A stretch of 64,000 nucleotides of DNA from Arthrobacter sp. Y81 (GCF_002929335.1 NZ_PJIL01000001.1:124001-188000), one strand, 5' to 3'. Counted from the first letter of the stretch, positions 22,701-32,113 are shown. Notes: generated by a model from the letters alone, not told the origin. Made by a program: numbers and translations.

Positions 22701-23997
22701 CATCTACGCTGCCGAAGGTGGACGGGCAGTTGTCCTCGTTGAGTTGCTGCTGCTGGTGCTTGGTGCCCTGGCCGCCCATCGGCTGTTCGCGGCACGTGGG
22801 GCGCTCTACCTTTGCGTGTACGGGGGAGTGTTCGCCGTCATCGCATCGGGACCGGCACTGCAGTTCGGGGCCGGAACCGTCCTCGCCGCGCCGCTTCTCA
22901 GTTGGGACGGCGTCCCCCTGGCCCTCCTGGCCGCGTCACTGGCTTTCAACATCGCGGGCATTGCACGGCAACGGCACCGCGACGGTTCACGCGAAGCTGG
23001 CGTGGACCGCTGGTTCTGGCTCGCCGGGGCAGCTGCTCCCGCCCTCACCGCCGGACTTGTCGCCGGCCAGGCTGCGGACTGGATTACCGGCGCTACCCTC
23101 GTGGTGCTGGCCGCCACCGGGTTTACGGCATCGCACGTGGAACGCACACCGTTGCTGTATCCGCTGGCCGCAGCACTTGTCCTGGCCGGGGCGACGTTGA
23201 TTGCCGCCGCCGTGTTTCGCGGTACCGAGGGGCCGTGGGGCGCCTATCTGCCCTGGCTGGCCGGATGCGGGCCGGCGGCATTGGTTCTCTACGGGGCCAG
23301 CTTCGCGCTCAGTGATCAGGACGGAGTGCGGCGGAGGACCCTGGTTTCCGCAGCGGCGCTCGGGCTGGCAGCGGCAGCGGTGACGGGAATGGTGCGCGAT
23401 GCCACGGCTCTGACAGCGGCTCTACTCGTGGCTGCAACCGTGTCCGTGGCCGTGAAGGAAGTTCCGGTCCGGGCGCGGAGGCTGGCTCTCGAGATTGGCG
23501 CGTTCCTGGTGACCCTGGCGGTGCAGCGGGCCGTCCTCATCACGGATGGCCACCTGCAGGCGCCGTTCTGGGCGGTGCAGTGGTACGTCCTGCTGGCCGC
23601 AGCCCTCGCCGCGCCGCGTTTCGCTGCCGGATACCGGGCAGCGGGCCGAGTCCTCCTGGGGGCGGGCGCCGCACTGCTTGGCCTGAGCGGGCTGGGCATT
23701 CTGTTTGGCGGATCCGGCGGCCAGCAGCTGTGGGTGCTGGCCCTGCACGCGGCACTGCTGCTGTCCGGACTGCTTATCGGAGAACGGATGTTCGTCTGGT
23801 GGGGTGCGGCCGGTGTCGCACTGTGCCTGACGTGGGCGCTTCGGTCCTATACCTTCGCGCTGCTGGCGCTGATCGCCGTCGGGCTCATAGCCTTTGCCCT
23901 GTGGAAACTGGCCCGCGCCAAGCCGGAGGCGCCGGCAGACGAAGGACCGCAATCCGAGGCCCAGCCGACCCCCGACGGGCGGGATCGCTTGCACTGA
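19783..23997 (+). CDS. Very large polytopic membrane protein of unknown function
   Basis: A 1404-residue protein. Residues 2-20 are one membrane segment; a soluble stretch with HVQGWNDANMAAR and a Pro-rich linker with short PSLD repeats (about residues 60-155) follow; then ERQNINVTLYVASLLLVAAG opens a long series of roughly 35-40 hydrophobic helices that runs nearly to the C-terminus. No catalytic motif was recognised. It resembles in general build the large multi-helix actinobacterial membrane proteins annotated as SCO7613-like or DUF2339-like, but that link is weak. GAAAGGAA precedes the ATG. A 41-residue membrane miniprotein follows 38 bp downstream. Confidence 0.85.
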   Translation: MWSALMTLLLIIAAVLLIVSRHSVRQLKAAAGDAYRNGFMAGHVQGWNDANMAARLPRQVAAEAPMTAAGHAVGLPAFPPAEPAVPPAEAPGPPIEAAVPMPGLVPAALAEQPFAHLPTLAAPNDRPSLDKPFFDGPSLDAPSLDGAPFEESPAERLARKEKRERQNINVTLYVASLLLVAAGALFVGTSLPAVLRFAGVCLITVLFYGAGFALHAKAPRLRPAAVAFAGTGLALVPVAGLAMYNFAVQDGPLAWLLTSVVGTLAYVAAALRLESRVLVYLSLTFVVSTAWSGVAVLGASLIWYFGAMIGFAAAMTLVTLMKPRWVPPLFLRPIMLLDPFVVPAVAVAATVLPLHLDRGEFALIMALCGAYFALAAAVPSAVHRLPKIYGARLAMTIAASAWAWHLTGTVTWGLVTAGSLLALQSVVTAACAATLQRWCPGRGGERHWRADSFCTFGVQLLMVVLMLLPVPGSQDGLLLWAVLASVATGMVIAVKAGGVAEWAPPAALATGIIAGAQLGPWLNFTILAAGTLFWAVRSAGTRSPMRPQFILSARIAGTLAVPVLTSAVMEGNPEVLAAAIFALSLALVLQQLASAAAERAGAAVLAPVPTLVGFTAAGIVAAVALAATDTTAGNLLLATALVVQLVASLATGTVLFPRIGLGVPWQPTTAEALPLAVSAAVVLASYTSVSLGLGNGVLLLVVLYLGASALRSTAAIRRWAYWWMGRAAATLLLVLAYGQLQESTGPVVVGGQEISLATVLIVALGIQLVFPLTAAMRDRAPDAVVADVALVLMLQTAALAAALILPHTAAVEGTWDWQRTLTITVMALSAAASGYVFRDLAAAAAFAPSMLAVLLVCSGDRPSDVELLLGIFAAFSAAMVVAVEPRQAKGAYFAAARLLTAALAVVFSFDITASGTVVSLTFAGVLALQHVVRWLMRHRLGQVPFQDAAVWVTLGAQAVLPALYVIQGAGVSAIYAAEGGRAVVLVELLLLVLGALAAHRLFAARGALYLCVYGGVFAVIASGPALQFGAGTVLAAPLLSWDGVPLALLAASLAFNIAGIARQRHRDGSREAGVDRWFWLAGAAAPALTAGLVAGQAADWITGATLVVLAATGFTASHVERTPLLYPLAAALVLAGATLIAAAVFRGTEGPWGAYLPWLAGCGPAALVLYGASFALSDQDGVRRRTLVSAAALGLAAAAVTGMVRDATALTAALLVAATVSVAVKEVPVRARRLALEIGAFLVTLAVQRAVLITDGHLQAPFWAVQWYVLLAAALAAPRFAAGYRAAGRVLLGAGAALLGLSGLGILFGGSGGQQLWVLALHAALLLSGLLIGERMFVWWGAAGVALCLTWALRSYTFALLALIAVGLIAFALWKLARAKPEAPADEGPQSEAQPTPDGRDRLH

Positions 23998-24035
23998 AGC
24001 CTTGGTAAGGTGGCTGACAACGAAAGGACAGCATC

Positions 24036-24161
24036 ATGGAATGGATTATTTTCCTCCTGGTTGCCGCTGCGGTAGTCGCCGGAGTTTTTTGGGCGAAGAA
24101 GCACTTCCGCCAGGAGATCGACCGCGCCAAGCGCATCAACCGGGCCAACAAGAACCAGTAG
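24036..24161 (+). CDS. 41-residue single-pass membrane miniprotein
   Basis: ATG at 24036 to TAG at 24161, preceded by GAAAGGA. MEWIIFLLVAAAVVAGVFW is a clear membrane helix, followed by a strongly basic tail (KKHFRQEIDRAKRINR) that should stay in the cytoplasm. It lies 38 bp after the large membrane protein gene on the same strand and may assist or regulate it. It is short, but codon use and the start signal look real. No family recognised. Confidence 0.7.
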   Translation: MEWIIFLLVAAAVVAGVFWAKKHFRQEIDRAKRINRANKNQ

Positions 24162-24169
24162 GCCCGCGC

Positions 24170-25597
24170 TCAGGTCTTCCGTGCCCTGCTGAGCGCCTGG
24201 AACCAGTAGAAGGATTCCTTGGGTGTGCGCTCCTGCGTGTCAAAGTCCACGTGGATCAGCCCGAAGCGCTGGGAGTATCCAGCCGCCCACTCGAAGTTGT
24301 CCAACAGCGTCCACACGTAGTAGCCCAGCAGCTTCACGTCCTCGGCTATACCACCCGGGGACGTGGCCGCAATCGCGTGACTCAAATGGTTGGCCAGGTA
24401 TTCGATTCTCTTTGTGTCGGCAATCGGACCGGACACGTGCTCAGGCTCCGGAAAGCTGGCTCCGCTCTCTGTGATGTAGAGGGGCGGCAAGGCATCGCCG
24501 TACCGGTCCTTCATTTCGCGGAGAAGGATGCCGAGGTGCTCCGGGGCCACCGGCCAGCCGAACCCGGTGGTCTCGTACTCCGGGTAGCCCACTTCGTGGA
24601 AGGGCAGCCGGGACAGTGCCGCAGAATTGTTCGCCGGTACGCTGACCGTCCCGCGGCCCATGGCCACTTTCACGGGGTAGTAGTAATTGAGTCCGTAGAA
24701 GTCCAACGGCTGGTGGATGGTCCGGAGGTCGGCGTCGGAGATCTTGCCCATGGAGCGGAACCACGGCCGGACCACAAGGGGCAGTTTCGGGTAGCGGCCC
24801 AGCAGGACGGGGTCCGCGTAGACACGGTTCATCAAGGTGTCGAAAATCCTCGCCACCATCCTGTCGCCGGGCTTGCCTGTTGCCGGCCGGACAGGGGAGT
24901 GGAGGTTGGTGACGCCTACCCCACCGGTGACGCCTGCGGCCCGCAGGGCCTGGACCGCGAGGCCGTGCCCCAGCAGCTGATGGTGAATAGACGGCAGGGC
25001 ATTGAACAGGAGATCGTGGCCCGGGGCATGCACGCCCAGCGCATATCCGTTGAGGGTCACCGAAACCGGTTCATTCAAGGTGACCCACTGGGCAACCCGG
25101 TCGCCGAACCTTTCCCCTGCGGCTGCGCTGTACTCGGCAAAACGCTCCGCCGTGGACCTGTTCATCCAGCCGCCGCTGTGTTCGAGCGGCAGGGGCGTGT
25201 CCCAGTGGTACAGCGTGGCCATCGGTGAGATGCCGGCGTCGAGCAGCTGGTCGATCAGCCGGTCATAGAAGTCGAGGCCCTGGCTGTTGAAAGGGCCGCG
25301 GCCGTCAGGCTGGATCCGGGGCCAGGAAATGGAGAACCGGTAGGAATCGATGCCCAGCTCGCGCATCAGGGCAACGTCTTCGCCGGAGCGGTTGTAATGG
25401 TCGCAGGCAACTGCAGGGGAGTGGCCGTCCATGATGGTGCCCGGCTTTTCGGCGAAGGCATCCCAGCCGGAGGGTCCGCGCCCGTCAGCTTTTAGCGATC
25501 CCTCGATCTGGAACGCGGCGGCCGCCACACCCAGGGTGAACTCCGGATCCAGCCGTCCGGCCAGGCTCTGCAACGCCGCAGAGTTCTGCACAGTCAT
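24170..25597 (-). CDS. Family 1 glycoside hydrolase, beta-glucosidase type
   Basis: Retaining glycosidase, probably cytoplasmic beta-glucosidase; no signal peptide. The 475 residues contain the GH1 acid/base Glu176 in TLNEP and the nucleophile Glu377 in ITESGA, plus the N-terminal FTLGVAAAAFQIEGS block that binds the sugar and the aglycone-side WTLLDNFEWAAGYSQRFG. I choose the ATG at 25597 (MTVQNSAALQ, AGGGA upstream); in-frame starts at 25612 and 25645 have no better site. It is convergent with the miniprotein and divergent from the S10 operon. No dedicated sugar transporter is adjacent. Confidence 0.93.
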   Translation of the reverse strand: MTVQNSAALQSLAGRLDPEFTLGVAAAAFQIEGSLKADGRGPSGWDAFAEKPGTIMDGHSPAVACDHYNRSGEDVALMRELGIDSYRFSISWPRIQPDGRGPFNSQGLDFYDRLIDQLLDAGISPMATLYHWDTPLPLEHSGGWMNRSTAERFAEYSAAAGERFGDRVAQWVTLNEPVSVTLNGYALGVHAPGHDLLFNALPSIHHQLLGHGLAVQALRAAGVTGGVGVTNLHSPVRPATGKPGDRMVARIFDTLMNRVYADPVLLGRYPKLPLVVRPWFRSMGKISDADLRTIHQPLDFYGLNYYYPVKVAMGRGTVSVPANNSAALSRLPFHEVGYPEYETTGFGWPVAPEHLGILLREMKDRYGDALPPLYITESGASFPEPEHVSGPIADTKRIEYLANHLSHAIAATSPGGIAEDVKLLGYYVWTLLDNFEWAAGYSQRFGLIHVDFDTQERTPKESFYWFQALSRARKT

Positions 25598-25663
25598 GTC
25601 CCTATCATCCATTCGACTGTTGCTGAAGGCAATGACCGGCGGCAAGGCTCCGCATAGCCTGAT

Positions 25664-25693
25664 TGGCTTCTGCCCATAAAATCCGGCATACTA
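25664..25693 (+). promoter_or_regulatory. Candidate S10 operon promoter
   Basis: TTGGCT (25664-25669) and CATACT (25688-25693) with an 18-base spacer lie about 300 bases upstream of rpsJ, leaving room for a regulatory leader. Confidence 0.4.
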
Positions 25694-25995
25694 GATGAGT
25701 TGTTCAAGCGCTCCTTCGCGTCCCGATCCGGATAATGCCGGGTGTCAGGGTCCAAGTAGGAGACCAAACATAACCCACTCCCCATGGAACTGCGGACGAG
25801 TACGCGTGCTGAGCGCGACACGCCCGACCGCGGGGGTCGGTTACGCCGGCAGGTTGAGGAACCCGGATTTTTCCGGATTCAGCTTGTGCGGCGGGTGGTA
25901 GTTACGACTTCAAATGCTTCGGCAGCCATGCAACGAGTAAGTAAACAGGGCAGCCCTAATCAGGGGAAGCACAGACTGAAAGAGAGTCAGGCGAC
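25694..25995 (+). other. Long rpsJ leader, non-coding
   Basis: No gene is seen. Short GC hairpins such as CGACC/GGTCG near 25830 and CCGGA/TCCGG near 25862-25880 suggest a structured leader. In other bacteria S10 leaders bind L4, but no conserved L4 element is recognised here. Confidence 0.4.
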
Positions 25996-26304
25996 ATGGC
26001 GGGACAAAAAATCCGCATCCGGCTGAAGTCATACGACCACGAGGTCATTGACGTTTCAGCACGGAAGATCGTTGAGACGGTCACGCGCGCAGGCGCAACG
26101 GTAGTTGGCCCCGTGCCGCTGCCGACGGAGAAGAACGTGTACTGCGTTATCCGCTCTCCGCACAAGTACAAGGACAGCCGCGAGCACTTTGAAATGCGCA
26201 CGCACAAGCGTCTGATCGACATCATCGACCCCACGCCGAAGGCTGTTGACTCGCTTATGCGTCTCGACCTGCCGGCTGACGTGAACATCGAAATCAAGCT
26301 GTAG
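25996..26304 (+). CDS. rpsJ: 30S ribosomal protein S10
   Basis: First gene of the S10 unit, 102 residues. [15 protein letters not shown] and RTHKRLIDI are the usual S10 blocks. The protein also acts as NusE in antitermination of rRNA transcription. The Shine-Dalgarno (GAGAG) is modest; rplC follows 17 bp downstream. Confidence 0.98.
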
Positions 26305-26321
26305 GGAGGTGCTGAGAGACT

Positions 26322-26972
26322 ATGACCGCAACCCGTAACGTAAAGGGCCTGCTGGGCACGAAGCTCGGCATGACCCAGGTCTGGGACGAGAACAACAAGC
26401 TCATCCCCGTCACTGTTGTCCAGGCTGACTCAAACGTCATCACCCAGCTGCGCAATGCAGAAGTTGATGGCTACGTCGCCGTTCAGATCGGCTACGGCCA
26501 GATCGATCCCCGCAAGGTCACCAAGCCGCTGGCTGGTCACTTTGAAAAGGCAGGCGTCACGCCTCGCCGTCACGTCGTCGAACTCCGTACCGCAGATGCT
26601 GCCGAGTACGAGCTGGGCCAGGAGCTCTCTGTTGAGGTCTTCGAAGCCGGCCAGAAGATCGACGTCGTTGGCACCACCAAGGGTAAGGGCTTCGCCGGTG
26701 TTATGAAGCGTCACGGCTTCCACGGCGTTGGAGCTTCCCACGGTGCACACAAGAACCACCGTAAGCCCGGTTCAATCGGTGGCGCATCCACCCCGAGCCG
26801 CGTCTTCAAGGGCATGAAAATGGCCGGCCGCATGGGCGCCGTTCGTCACACCACGCTGAACCTCACGGTTCACGCAGTTGACGTCGAGAAGTCGCTGCTC
26901 CTCATCAAGGGCGCCGTTCCCGGTGCCCGCGGCCAGGTCGTCCTCGTACGCACCGCCGTGAAGGGAGCCTAG
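26322..26972 (+). CDS. rplC: 50S ribosomal protein L3
   Basis: Early-assembly large-subunit protein that reaches toward the peptidyl transferase centre, 216 residues. [13 protein letters not shown] near the start and the [15 protein letters not shown] loop are diagnostic. The GGGAGGTG ribosome binding site is strong. rplD follows after 4 bp. Confidence 0.98.
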   Translation: MTATRNVKGLLGTKLGMTQVWDENNKLIPVTVVQADSNVITQLRNAEVDGYVAVQIGYGQIDPRKVTKPLAGHFEKAGVTPRRHVVELRTADAAEYELGQELSVEVFEAGQKIDVVGTTKGKGFAGVMKRHGFHGVGASHGAHKNHRKPGSIGGASTPSRVFKGMKMAGRMGAVRHTTLNLTVHAVDVEKSLLLIKGAVPGARGQVVLVRTAVKGA

Positions 26973-26976
26973 TTCA

Positions 26977-27594
26977 ATGACTAGCACTGTCAAGGTTGAC
27001 CTGCCTGCAGAGATCTTCGACGTACAGACCAACGTGCCGCTGCTGCACCAGGTCGTCGTTGCCCAGCTCGCTGCTGCTCGCCAGGGTACCCACAAGACCA
27101 AGACCCGCGCTGAAGTTTCCGGTGCAGGCCGCAAGCCGTTCAAGCAGAAGGGCACCGGCCGCGCCCGTCAGGGTTCAATCCGTGCTCCTCACATGACCGG
27201 TGGTGGCGTTGTCCACGGCCCGACCCCGCGTGACTACAGCCAGCGGACCCCCAAGAAGATGATTGCTGCTGCACTGCGCGGCGCACTGTCTGACCGCGCC
27301 CGTAACGGCCGCATCCACGTTGTTGCTGAACTGGTAGCCGGCACCAAGCCGTCCGCCAAGGATGCACTGGCAACGCTGCGCGGCGTGTCCGAGCGCAAGA
27401 ACCTGCTCGTTGTCATCGAGCGCGCCAACGATGTTGCCGCACTGTCCGTGCGCAACCTCGCAGATGTTCACGTTCTGTACGCAGACCAGCTGAACACCTA
27501 CGACGTGCTCGTCTCTGACGACGTTGTCTTCACCAAGGCTGCCTATGAGGCATTCGTTGCCGCCAAGGCAAAGAACGAGGAGGATGCCAAGTGA
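26977..27594 (+). CDS. rplD: 50S ribosomal protein L4
   Basis: Large-subunit protein lining the exit tunnel, 205 residues; in enterobacteria it also autoregulates the S10 operon. [20 protein letters not shown] is the tunnel loop. The C-terminus ends NEEDAK, and its stop overlaps the GTG of rplW as GTGA. The 22 bases around this junction (27576-27597) recur exactly at the rpmC-rpsQ junction. Confidence 0.98.
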   Translation: MTSTVKVDLPAEIFDVQTNVPLLHQVVVAQLAAARQGTHKTKTRAEVSGAGRKPFKQKGTGRARQGSIRAPHMTGGGVVHGPTPRDYSQRTPKKMIAAALRGALSDRARNGRIHVVAELVAGTKPSAKDALATLRGVSERKNLLVVIERANDVAALSVRNLADVHVLYADQLNTYDVLVSDDVVFTKAAYEAFVAAKAKNEEDAK

Positions 27595-27896
27595 GTGCAG
27601 CCACCATCAAGGACCCGCGCGACGTTGTGCTTGCACCCGTCGTATCGGAAAAGAGCTACGGCTTGATCGATGAGGGAAAGTACACCTTCCTGGTGGACCC
27701 CCGCTCGAACAAGACCGAGATCAAGCTGGCTGTGGAGAAGATTTTCTCCGTCAAGGTCGACTCGATCAACACCATCAACCGTGCCGGTAAGCGCAAGCGC
27801 ACCAAATTCGGATGGGGTACCCGCAAGAACACCAAGCGTGCAATTGTGAGCCTCAAAGAAGGCACTATCGACATCTTCGGCGGTCCGCTCTCGTAG
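27591..27896 (+). CDS. rplW: 50S ribosomal protein L23
   Basis: Tunnel-exit protein that docks trigger factor and the signal recognition particle, 101 residues. [14 protein letters not shown] and the C-terminal [11 protein letters not shown] block are typical. It starts at GTG 27591 inside the end of rplD with GAGGAGG upstream, so translation is coupled. Confidence 0.98.
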   Translation: MSAATIKDPRDVVLAPVVSEKSYGLIDEGKYTFLVDPRSNKTEIKLAVEKIFSVKVDSINTINRAGKRKRTKFGWGTRKNTKRAIVSLKEGTIDIFGGPLS

Positions 27897-27925
27897 CGGA
27901 GACCACTTTAACGAGGAAATAAATT

Positions 27926-28765
27926 ATGGGAATCCGTAAATACAAGCCGACTACACCGGGCCGTCGTGGCTCGAGCGTAGCGGACTTCACTGAAATCACG
28001 CGGTCGACGCCGGAAAAGTCGTTGGTACGTCCCCTCCCGAAAAAGGGTGGCCGTAACAACACCGGTAAGATCACGACCCGTCACAAGGGTGGTGGCCACA
28101 AGCGCCAGTACCGTCTGATCGACTTCCGTCGCCACGACAAAGACGGCGTTGACGCCCGCGTTGCCGAAATTGAGTACGATCCGAACCGTACGGCTCGCAT
28201 CGCCCTCCTGCACTACGTTGATGGCACCAAGCGTTACATCATCGCCCCGAACAAGCTGTCCCAGGGTGACTTCGTAGAGGCCGGTGCCAACGCTGATATC
28301 AAGCCTGGCAACAACCTGCCCCTGCGCAACATCCCGGTGGGTACCGTTATCCACGCAGTTGAACTGCGTCCGGGTGGCGGCGCCAAGATGGGCCGCTCCG
28401 CCGGCGCATCGATCCAGCTCGTTGCAAAGGAAGGCCGCTTCGCCCAGCTGCGTCTGCCTTCCGGCGAAATCCGCAACGTTGACGTGCGCTGCCGCGCCAC
28501 GATCGGCGAGGTCGGCAACGCCGAGCAGTCGAACATCAACTGGGGCAAGGCCGGCCGTATGCGGTGGAAGGGCGTTCGCCCGACCGTCCGTGGTGTCGCC
28601 ATGAACCCGGTTGACCACCCGCACGGTGGTGGCGAGGGTAAGACGTCCGGTGGACGTCACCCCGTCAACCCGAATGGTAAGCGTGAGGGCCGCACCCGCC
28701 GCCCGAACAAAGAGAGCGACAAGCTTATTGTGCGTCGTCGTCGTACTGGCAAGAACAAGCGATAG
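27926..28765 (+). CDS. rplB: 50S ribosomal protein L2
   Basis: Large-subunit protein next to the peptidyl transferase centre, 279 residues. [14 protein letters not shown] at the start and [17 protein letters not shown] with its conserved His near the C-terminus identify it. AACGAGG upstream serves as ribosome binding site. rpsS follows 12 bp later. Confidence 0.98.
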   Translation: MGIRKYKPTTPGRRGSSVADFTEITRSTPEKSLVRPLPKKGGRNNTGKITTRHKGGGHKRQYRLIDFRRHDKDGVDARVAEIEYDPNRTARIALLHYVDGTKRYIIAPNKLSQGDFVEAGANADIKPGNNLPLRNIPVGTVIHAVELRPGGGAKMGRSAGASIQLVAKEGRFAQLRLPSGEIRNVDVRCRATIGEVGNAEQSNINWGKAGRMRWKGVRPTVRGVAMNPVDHPHGGGEGKTSGGRHPVNPNGKREGRTRRPNKESDKLIVRRRRTGKNKR

Positions 28766-28777
28766 GAGCCTGGACAC

Positions 28778-29059
28778 ATGCCACGCAGCCTGAAAAAAGG
28801 TCCTTTCGTTGACCAGCACCTCTTTGTGAAGGTGGACAGGGAAAACGAAAAGGGCACCAAGAACGTTATCAAGACCTGGTCCCGCCGTTCGATGATCATC
28901 CCCGACATGCTCGGGCACACGATCGCCGTGCACGACGGACGCAAGCACATCCCGGTGTTTGTCACCGAGTCGATGGTCGGGCACAAGCTCGGCGAATTCG
29001 CTCCGACGCGGACATTCCGCGGCCATGTCAAGGACGACCGTAAGGGCAAGCGCCGCTAG
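28778..29059 (+). CDS. rpsS: 30S ribosomal protein S19
   Basis: Head protein of the small subunit that contacts the A-site region, 93 residues. [15 protein letters not shown] and [13 protein letters not shown] are typical. It follows rplB by 12 bp. Confidence 0.98.
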   Translation: MPRSLKKGPFVDQHLFVKVDRENEKGTKNVIKTWSRRSMIIPDMLGHTIAVHDGRKHIPVFVTESMVGHKLGEFAPTRTFRGHVKDDRKGKRR

Positions 29060-29097
29060 GCGCCTGCACTTACGTCAAAGACGAGAGAAGGAAAGCA

Positions 29098-29463
29098 ATG
29101 GAAGCCAAGGCAATTGCGCGTCACATCCGCGTAACGCCTATGAAGGCCCGGCGCGTCGTCAACCTTGTTCGTGGTAAGCAAGCGAACGAGGCTCTGGCAA
29201 TTCTGAAGTTTGCCCCCCAGGCAGCTTCGGAGCCGGTATTCAAGGTAGTTCAGTCAGCAATCTCCAACGCCCGGGTCCTCGCGGACCGCGACGGCGTGGC
29301 GTTTGATGAAGGTGACCTCATCATCAGCGAAGCGTTTGTTGATGAAGGCCCGACCATGAAGCGGTTCCAGCCGCGTGCCCAGGGTCGTGCATTTCAGATC
29401 AAGAAGCGCACGAGCCACATCACCGTGGTAGTCGCTACCCCGGAGAAAGAGGAGGCTCGCTAA
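29098..29463 (+). CDS. rplV: 50S ribosomal protein L22
   Basis: Exit-tunnel protein, 121 residues. [15 protein letters not shown] and [12 protein letters not shown] mark the globular part and the tunnel hairpin where macrolide-resistance changes map; the loop looks ordinary. AGAAGGAAAG precedes the ATG. rpsC begins directly after its stop. Confidence 0.98.
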   Translation: MEAKAIARHIRVTPMKARRVVNLVRGKQANEALAILKFAPQAASEPVFKVVQSAISNARVLADRDGVAFDEGDLIISEAFVDEGPTMKRFQPRAQGRAFQIKKRTSHITVVVATPEKEEAR

Positions 29464-30297
29464 GTGGGACAGAAAGTTAACCCGCACGGGTTCCGACTCG
29501 GCATCACCACCGATCACGTATCGCACTGGTTTGCTGACAGCACCAAGGCCGGCCAGCGGTACAAGGACTTCGTTCGCGAAGACATCCGCATCCGCCAGCT
29601 CATGTCCACGGGCATGGAGCGCGCCGGTATCGCCAAGGTTGAAATCGAGCGCACCCGCGACCGTGTCCGTGTGGATATCCACACGGCACGTCCGGGCATC
29701 GTCATCGGCCGCCGCGGTGCAGAAGCAGACCGCATCCGCGGCGAGCTCGAAAAGCTCACCGGCAAGCAGGTTCAGCTGAACATCCTCGAGGTCAAGAACC
29801 CCGAGATGGAAGCACAGCTTGTTGCCCAGGGCGTTGCAGAGCAGCTGACTTCCCGCGTGGCATTCCGCCGTGCGATGAAGAAGGCAATGCAGTCCGCACA
29901 GCGTGCAGGTGCCAAGGGCATCCGTATCGCCTGCTCCGGTCGACTGGGTGGCGCTGAAATGTCCCGCTCGGAGTTCTACCGCGAAGGCCGTGTGCCCCTG
30001 CACACTCTCCGCGCGAACATCGACTACGGCTTCTACGAAGCCAAGACCACCTTCGGCCGTATCGGCGTGAAGGTCTGGATCTACAAGGGTGACGTCACCT
30101 CCAAGGAACTGGCTCAGCAGGCAGCTGCTGCTCCGTCCCGCGGCCGTGGTGCCAGCGATCGCCCGGGCCGCCCGGGTGGCGCTGACCGTGGTGACCGCCG
30201 CCGTCGTACCGACCGTCCGGCAGCGGAGGCAGCTCCGGCTGCCGAAGCTCCGGCAGTTGAGGCTGCACCTGCTGCAGTAGAAGGAGGACAGGCTTAA
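29464..30297 (+). CDS. rpsC: 30S ribosomal protein S3 with low-complexity tail
   Basis: mRNA-entry protein with an N-terminal KH domain ([20 protein letters not shown]), 277 residues against the usual 210-235. The surplus is a C-terminal tail rich in Arg/Gly and then Ala/Pro/Glu (about residues 220-277), probably disordered. GTG start immediately after the rplV TAA. The tail's end encodes the AGAAGGAGG ribosome binding site for rplP. Confidence 0.97.
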   Translation: MGQKVNPHGFRLGITTDHVSHWFADSTKAGQRYKDFVREDIRIRQLMSTGMERAGIAKVEIERTRDRVRVDIHTARPGIVIGRRGAEADRIRGELEKLTGKQVQLNILEVKNPEMEAQLVAQGVAEQLTSRVAFRRAMKKAMQSAQRAGAKGIRIACSGRLGGAEMSRSEFYREGRVPLHTLRANIDYGFYEAKTTFGRIGVKVWIYKGDVTSKELAQQAAAAPSRGRGASDRPGRPGGADRGDRRRRTDRPAAEAAPAAEAPAVEAAPAAVEGGQA

Positions 30298-30714
30298 ATG
30301 CTTATCCCACGTCGAGTCAAGCACCGTAAGCAGCACCACCCGGGTCGTTCCGGCGCTGCTACGGGCGGCACCAGGGTCTCCTTCGGTGAGTGGGGCATCC
30401 AGGCTCTGAGCCCGGCATACGTCACGAACCGTCAGATCGAATCTGCCCGTATCGCGATGACCCGCCACATCAAGCGTGGCGGTAAGGTCTGGATCAACAT
30501 TTACCCGGACCGTCCGCTGACGAAGAAGCCTGCCGAAACCCGCATGGGTTCCGGTAAGGGTTCTCCGGAATGGTGGGTCTCAAACGTCAAGCCGGGCCGG
30601 GTTCTCTTCGAACTCTCCGGTGTCAGTGAAGAGGTAGCTCGCGAGGCCCTGCGCCTGGCAATCCACAAGCTGCCGTTGAAGGCACGCATTGTGCGTCGCG
30701 AAGGTGGTGAGTAG
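30298..30714 (+). CDS. rplP: 50S ribosomal protein L16
   Basis: Large-subunit protein at the A-site tRNA elbow, 138 residues. [16 protein letters not shown], the [14 protein letters not shown] region and [19 protein letters not shown] are diagnostic. The ATG abuts the rpsC stop, with AGGAGG inside the end of rpsC. Confidence 0.98.
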   Translation: MLIPRRVKHRKQHHPGRSGAATGGTRVSFGEWGIQALSPAYVTNRQIESARIAMTRHIKRGGKVWINIYPDRPLTKKPAETRMGSGKGSPEWWVSNVKPGRVLFELSGVSEEVAREALRLAIHKLPLKARIVRREGGE

Positions 30715-30716
30715 AA

Positions 30717-31046
30717 ATGGCAGTAGGATCCAAGGAACTTGCATCCGCACAGCTGGACGGTTTCGACAACGAGCGTCTCGTTGAAGAACTCCGTAAGGCC
30801 AAGGAAGAGCTGTTCAACCTGCGTTTCCAGTCCGCCACCGGTCAGCTGGAGAACCACGGTCGTCTGCGCGCGGTAAAGAAGGACATCGCACGCATCTACA
30901 CCGTTCTCCGTGAGCGCGAGCTCGGCATTCGTGTCGAGGTAGCCGCACCGGTTGTGGAAGCCAAGGAAGAGAAGAAGTCCAAGAAGGCTGCAACCAAGAA
31001 GGCCGACAAGGCTGAAACGGTTGAGGCCGAGGAGGATGCCAAGTGA
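30717..31046 (+). CDS. rpmC: 50S ribosomal protein L29 with Lys/Ala/Glu-rich extension
   Basis: Tunnel-exit protein, 109 residues against the usual 60-80. The core has [20 protein letters not shown] and [14 protein letters not shown]. Residues after about 78 form a charged tail with [16 protein letters not shown], ending VEAEEDAK. The end overlaps rpsQ as GTGA. Confidence 0.96.
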   Translation: MAVGSKELASAQLDGFDNERLVEELRKAKEELFNLRFQSATGQLENHGRLRAVKKDIARIYTVLRERELGIRVEVAAPVVEAKEEKKSKKAATKKADKAETVEAEEDAK

Positions 31047-31351
31047 GTGAAAAGGACGAGAACGTGACGGAAACTGTTTCCGACGCAGCCAAGGCTGACG
31101 AGCGCGGTTACCGTAAGACGAAGCGCGGCTACGTCGTCTCGGACAAGATGGAAAAGACCATCGTTGTCCAGGTCGAAGACCGCGTGAAGCACGCCCTTTA
31201 CGGCAAGGTCATCCGCCGCAACACGAAGATCAAGGCCCACGACGAAGAGAACACCGCCGGCATCGGCGACCTCGTTCTCCTCGCCGAGACCCGCCCGCTG
31301 TCCGCTACCAAGCGGTGGCGCCTGGTGGAGATCCTCGAAAAGGCCAAGTAA
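31043..31351 (+). CDS. rpsQ: 30S ribosomal protein S17
   Basis: Primary 16S rRNA binder, 102 residues including about 20 extra N-terminal residues ([20 protein letters not shown]). The core [19 protein letters not shown] is typical. GTG start inside the end of rpmC, with GAGGAGG upstream. Last gene of this unit: a terminator follows. Confidence 0.97.
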   Translation: MSEKDENVTETVSDAAKADERGYRKTKRGYVVSDKMEKTIVVQVEDRVKHALYGKVIRRNTKIKAHDEENTAGIGDLVLLAETRPLSATKRWRLVEILEKAK

Positions 31352-31393
31352 CCCCTGAGCCGGACCTGTCCGGCCTAGGTCATTACTGACCAG

Positions 31394-31428
31394 AAAGGCC
31401 CGTTCCCCGCAAGGGGAGCGGGCCTTTT
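31394..31428 (+). terminator. Terminator after rpsQ, separating the S10 and spc groups
   Basis: A 15-bp stem with one G-U pair (31394-31408 with 31413-31427), loop GCAA, ending in TTTT. Confidence 0.92.
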
Positions 31429-31488
31429 CGTGTCCTGCCCCCGGGCCAGTCCAGGTCCGTCGCCGGTTAGTGTCCAGGGGCCGGAACG

Positions 31489-31497
31489 TGCTAAGAT
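31489..31497 (+). promoter_or_regulatory. Candidate spc operon promoter
   Basis: TG-C-TAAGAT is an extended -10 element located 61 bases after the rpsQ terminator. The -35 is weak. Confidence 0.5.
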
Positions 31498-31744
31498 TTT
31501 GAGTTTGTATGGCGCCCTTCGTGCGCCGTCATCAACCTCGTAAACAATCGTGCCACGGCATAGTGCCCCCTTGAGCTCCGATCCGTCGGAATCGCCTGGG
31601 AAGCAAATGTTTTTGGCACGGGAGTTTAGGCCTGGTCTGGCAAAATCCAGGCAGGTCAAGAGACACCCCGATCAACCGTTCCGCAAGGCTCATTCCGTAG
31701 GAAGATTTTCGGTCTGAGAACCAGCGCGACGCAAGGAGTAAATA
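31498..31744 (+). other. Long rplN leader, non-coding
   Basis: About 245 bases with no convincing gene. CGTGCCAC near 31549 and TTGGCACGG near 31613-31621 could pair over a long distance. Confidence 0.45.
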
Positions 31745-32113
31745 GTGATTCAGCAGGAGTCGCGACTCAAGGTCGCCGACAACACGGGTGCTAAGGAAAT
31801 CCTTACCATTCGCGTTCTCGGTGGATCTGGCCGTCGCTACGCAGGCATTGGCGACGTTATCGTCGCTACCGTCAAGGACGCAATTCCGGGCGGCAACGTA
31901 AAGAAGGGCGATGTCGTCAAGGCTGTCATCGTCCGTACCAAGAAGGAACGCCGCCGTGCGGATGGTTCCTACATTAAGTTTGACGAGAACGCAGCTGTGA
32001 TCCTGAAGAACGACGGTGACCCCCGCGGTACCCGTATCTTCGGACCGGTTGGTCGTGAACTTCGTGACAAGAAGTTCATGAAGATCGTTTCTCTGGCTCC
32101 GGAGGTGCTCTAG
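31745..32113 (+). CDS. rplN: 50S ribosomal protein L14
   Basis: Subunit-interface protein, 122 residues. [18 protein letters not shown] and [16 protein letters not shown] are diagnostic. GTG start preceded by AAGGAG. First gene of the spc unit here, 3 bp before rplX. Confidence 0.98.
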   Translation: MIQQESRLKVADNTGAKEILTIRVLGGSGRRYAGIGDVIVATVKDAIPGGNVKKGDVVKAVIVRTKKERRRADGSYIKFDENAAVILKNDGDPRGTRIFGPVGRELRDKKFMKIVSLAPEVL

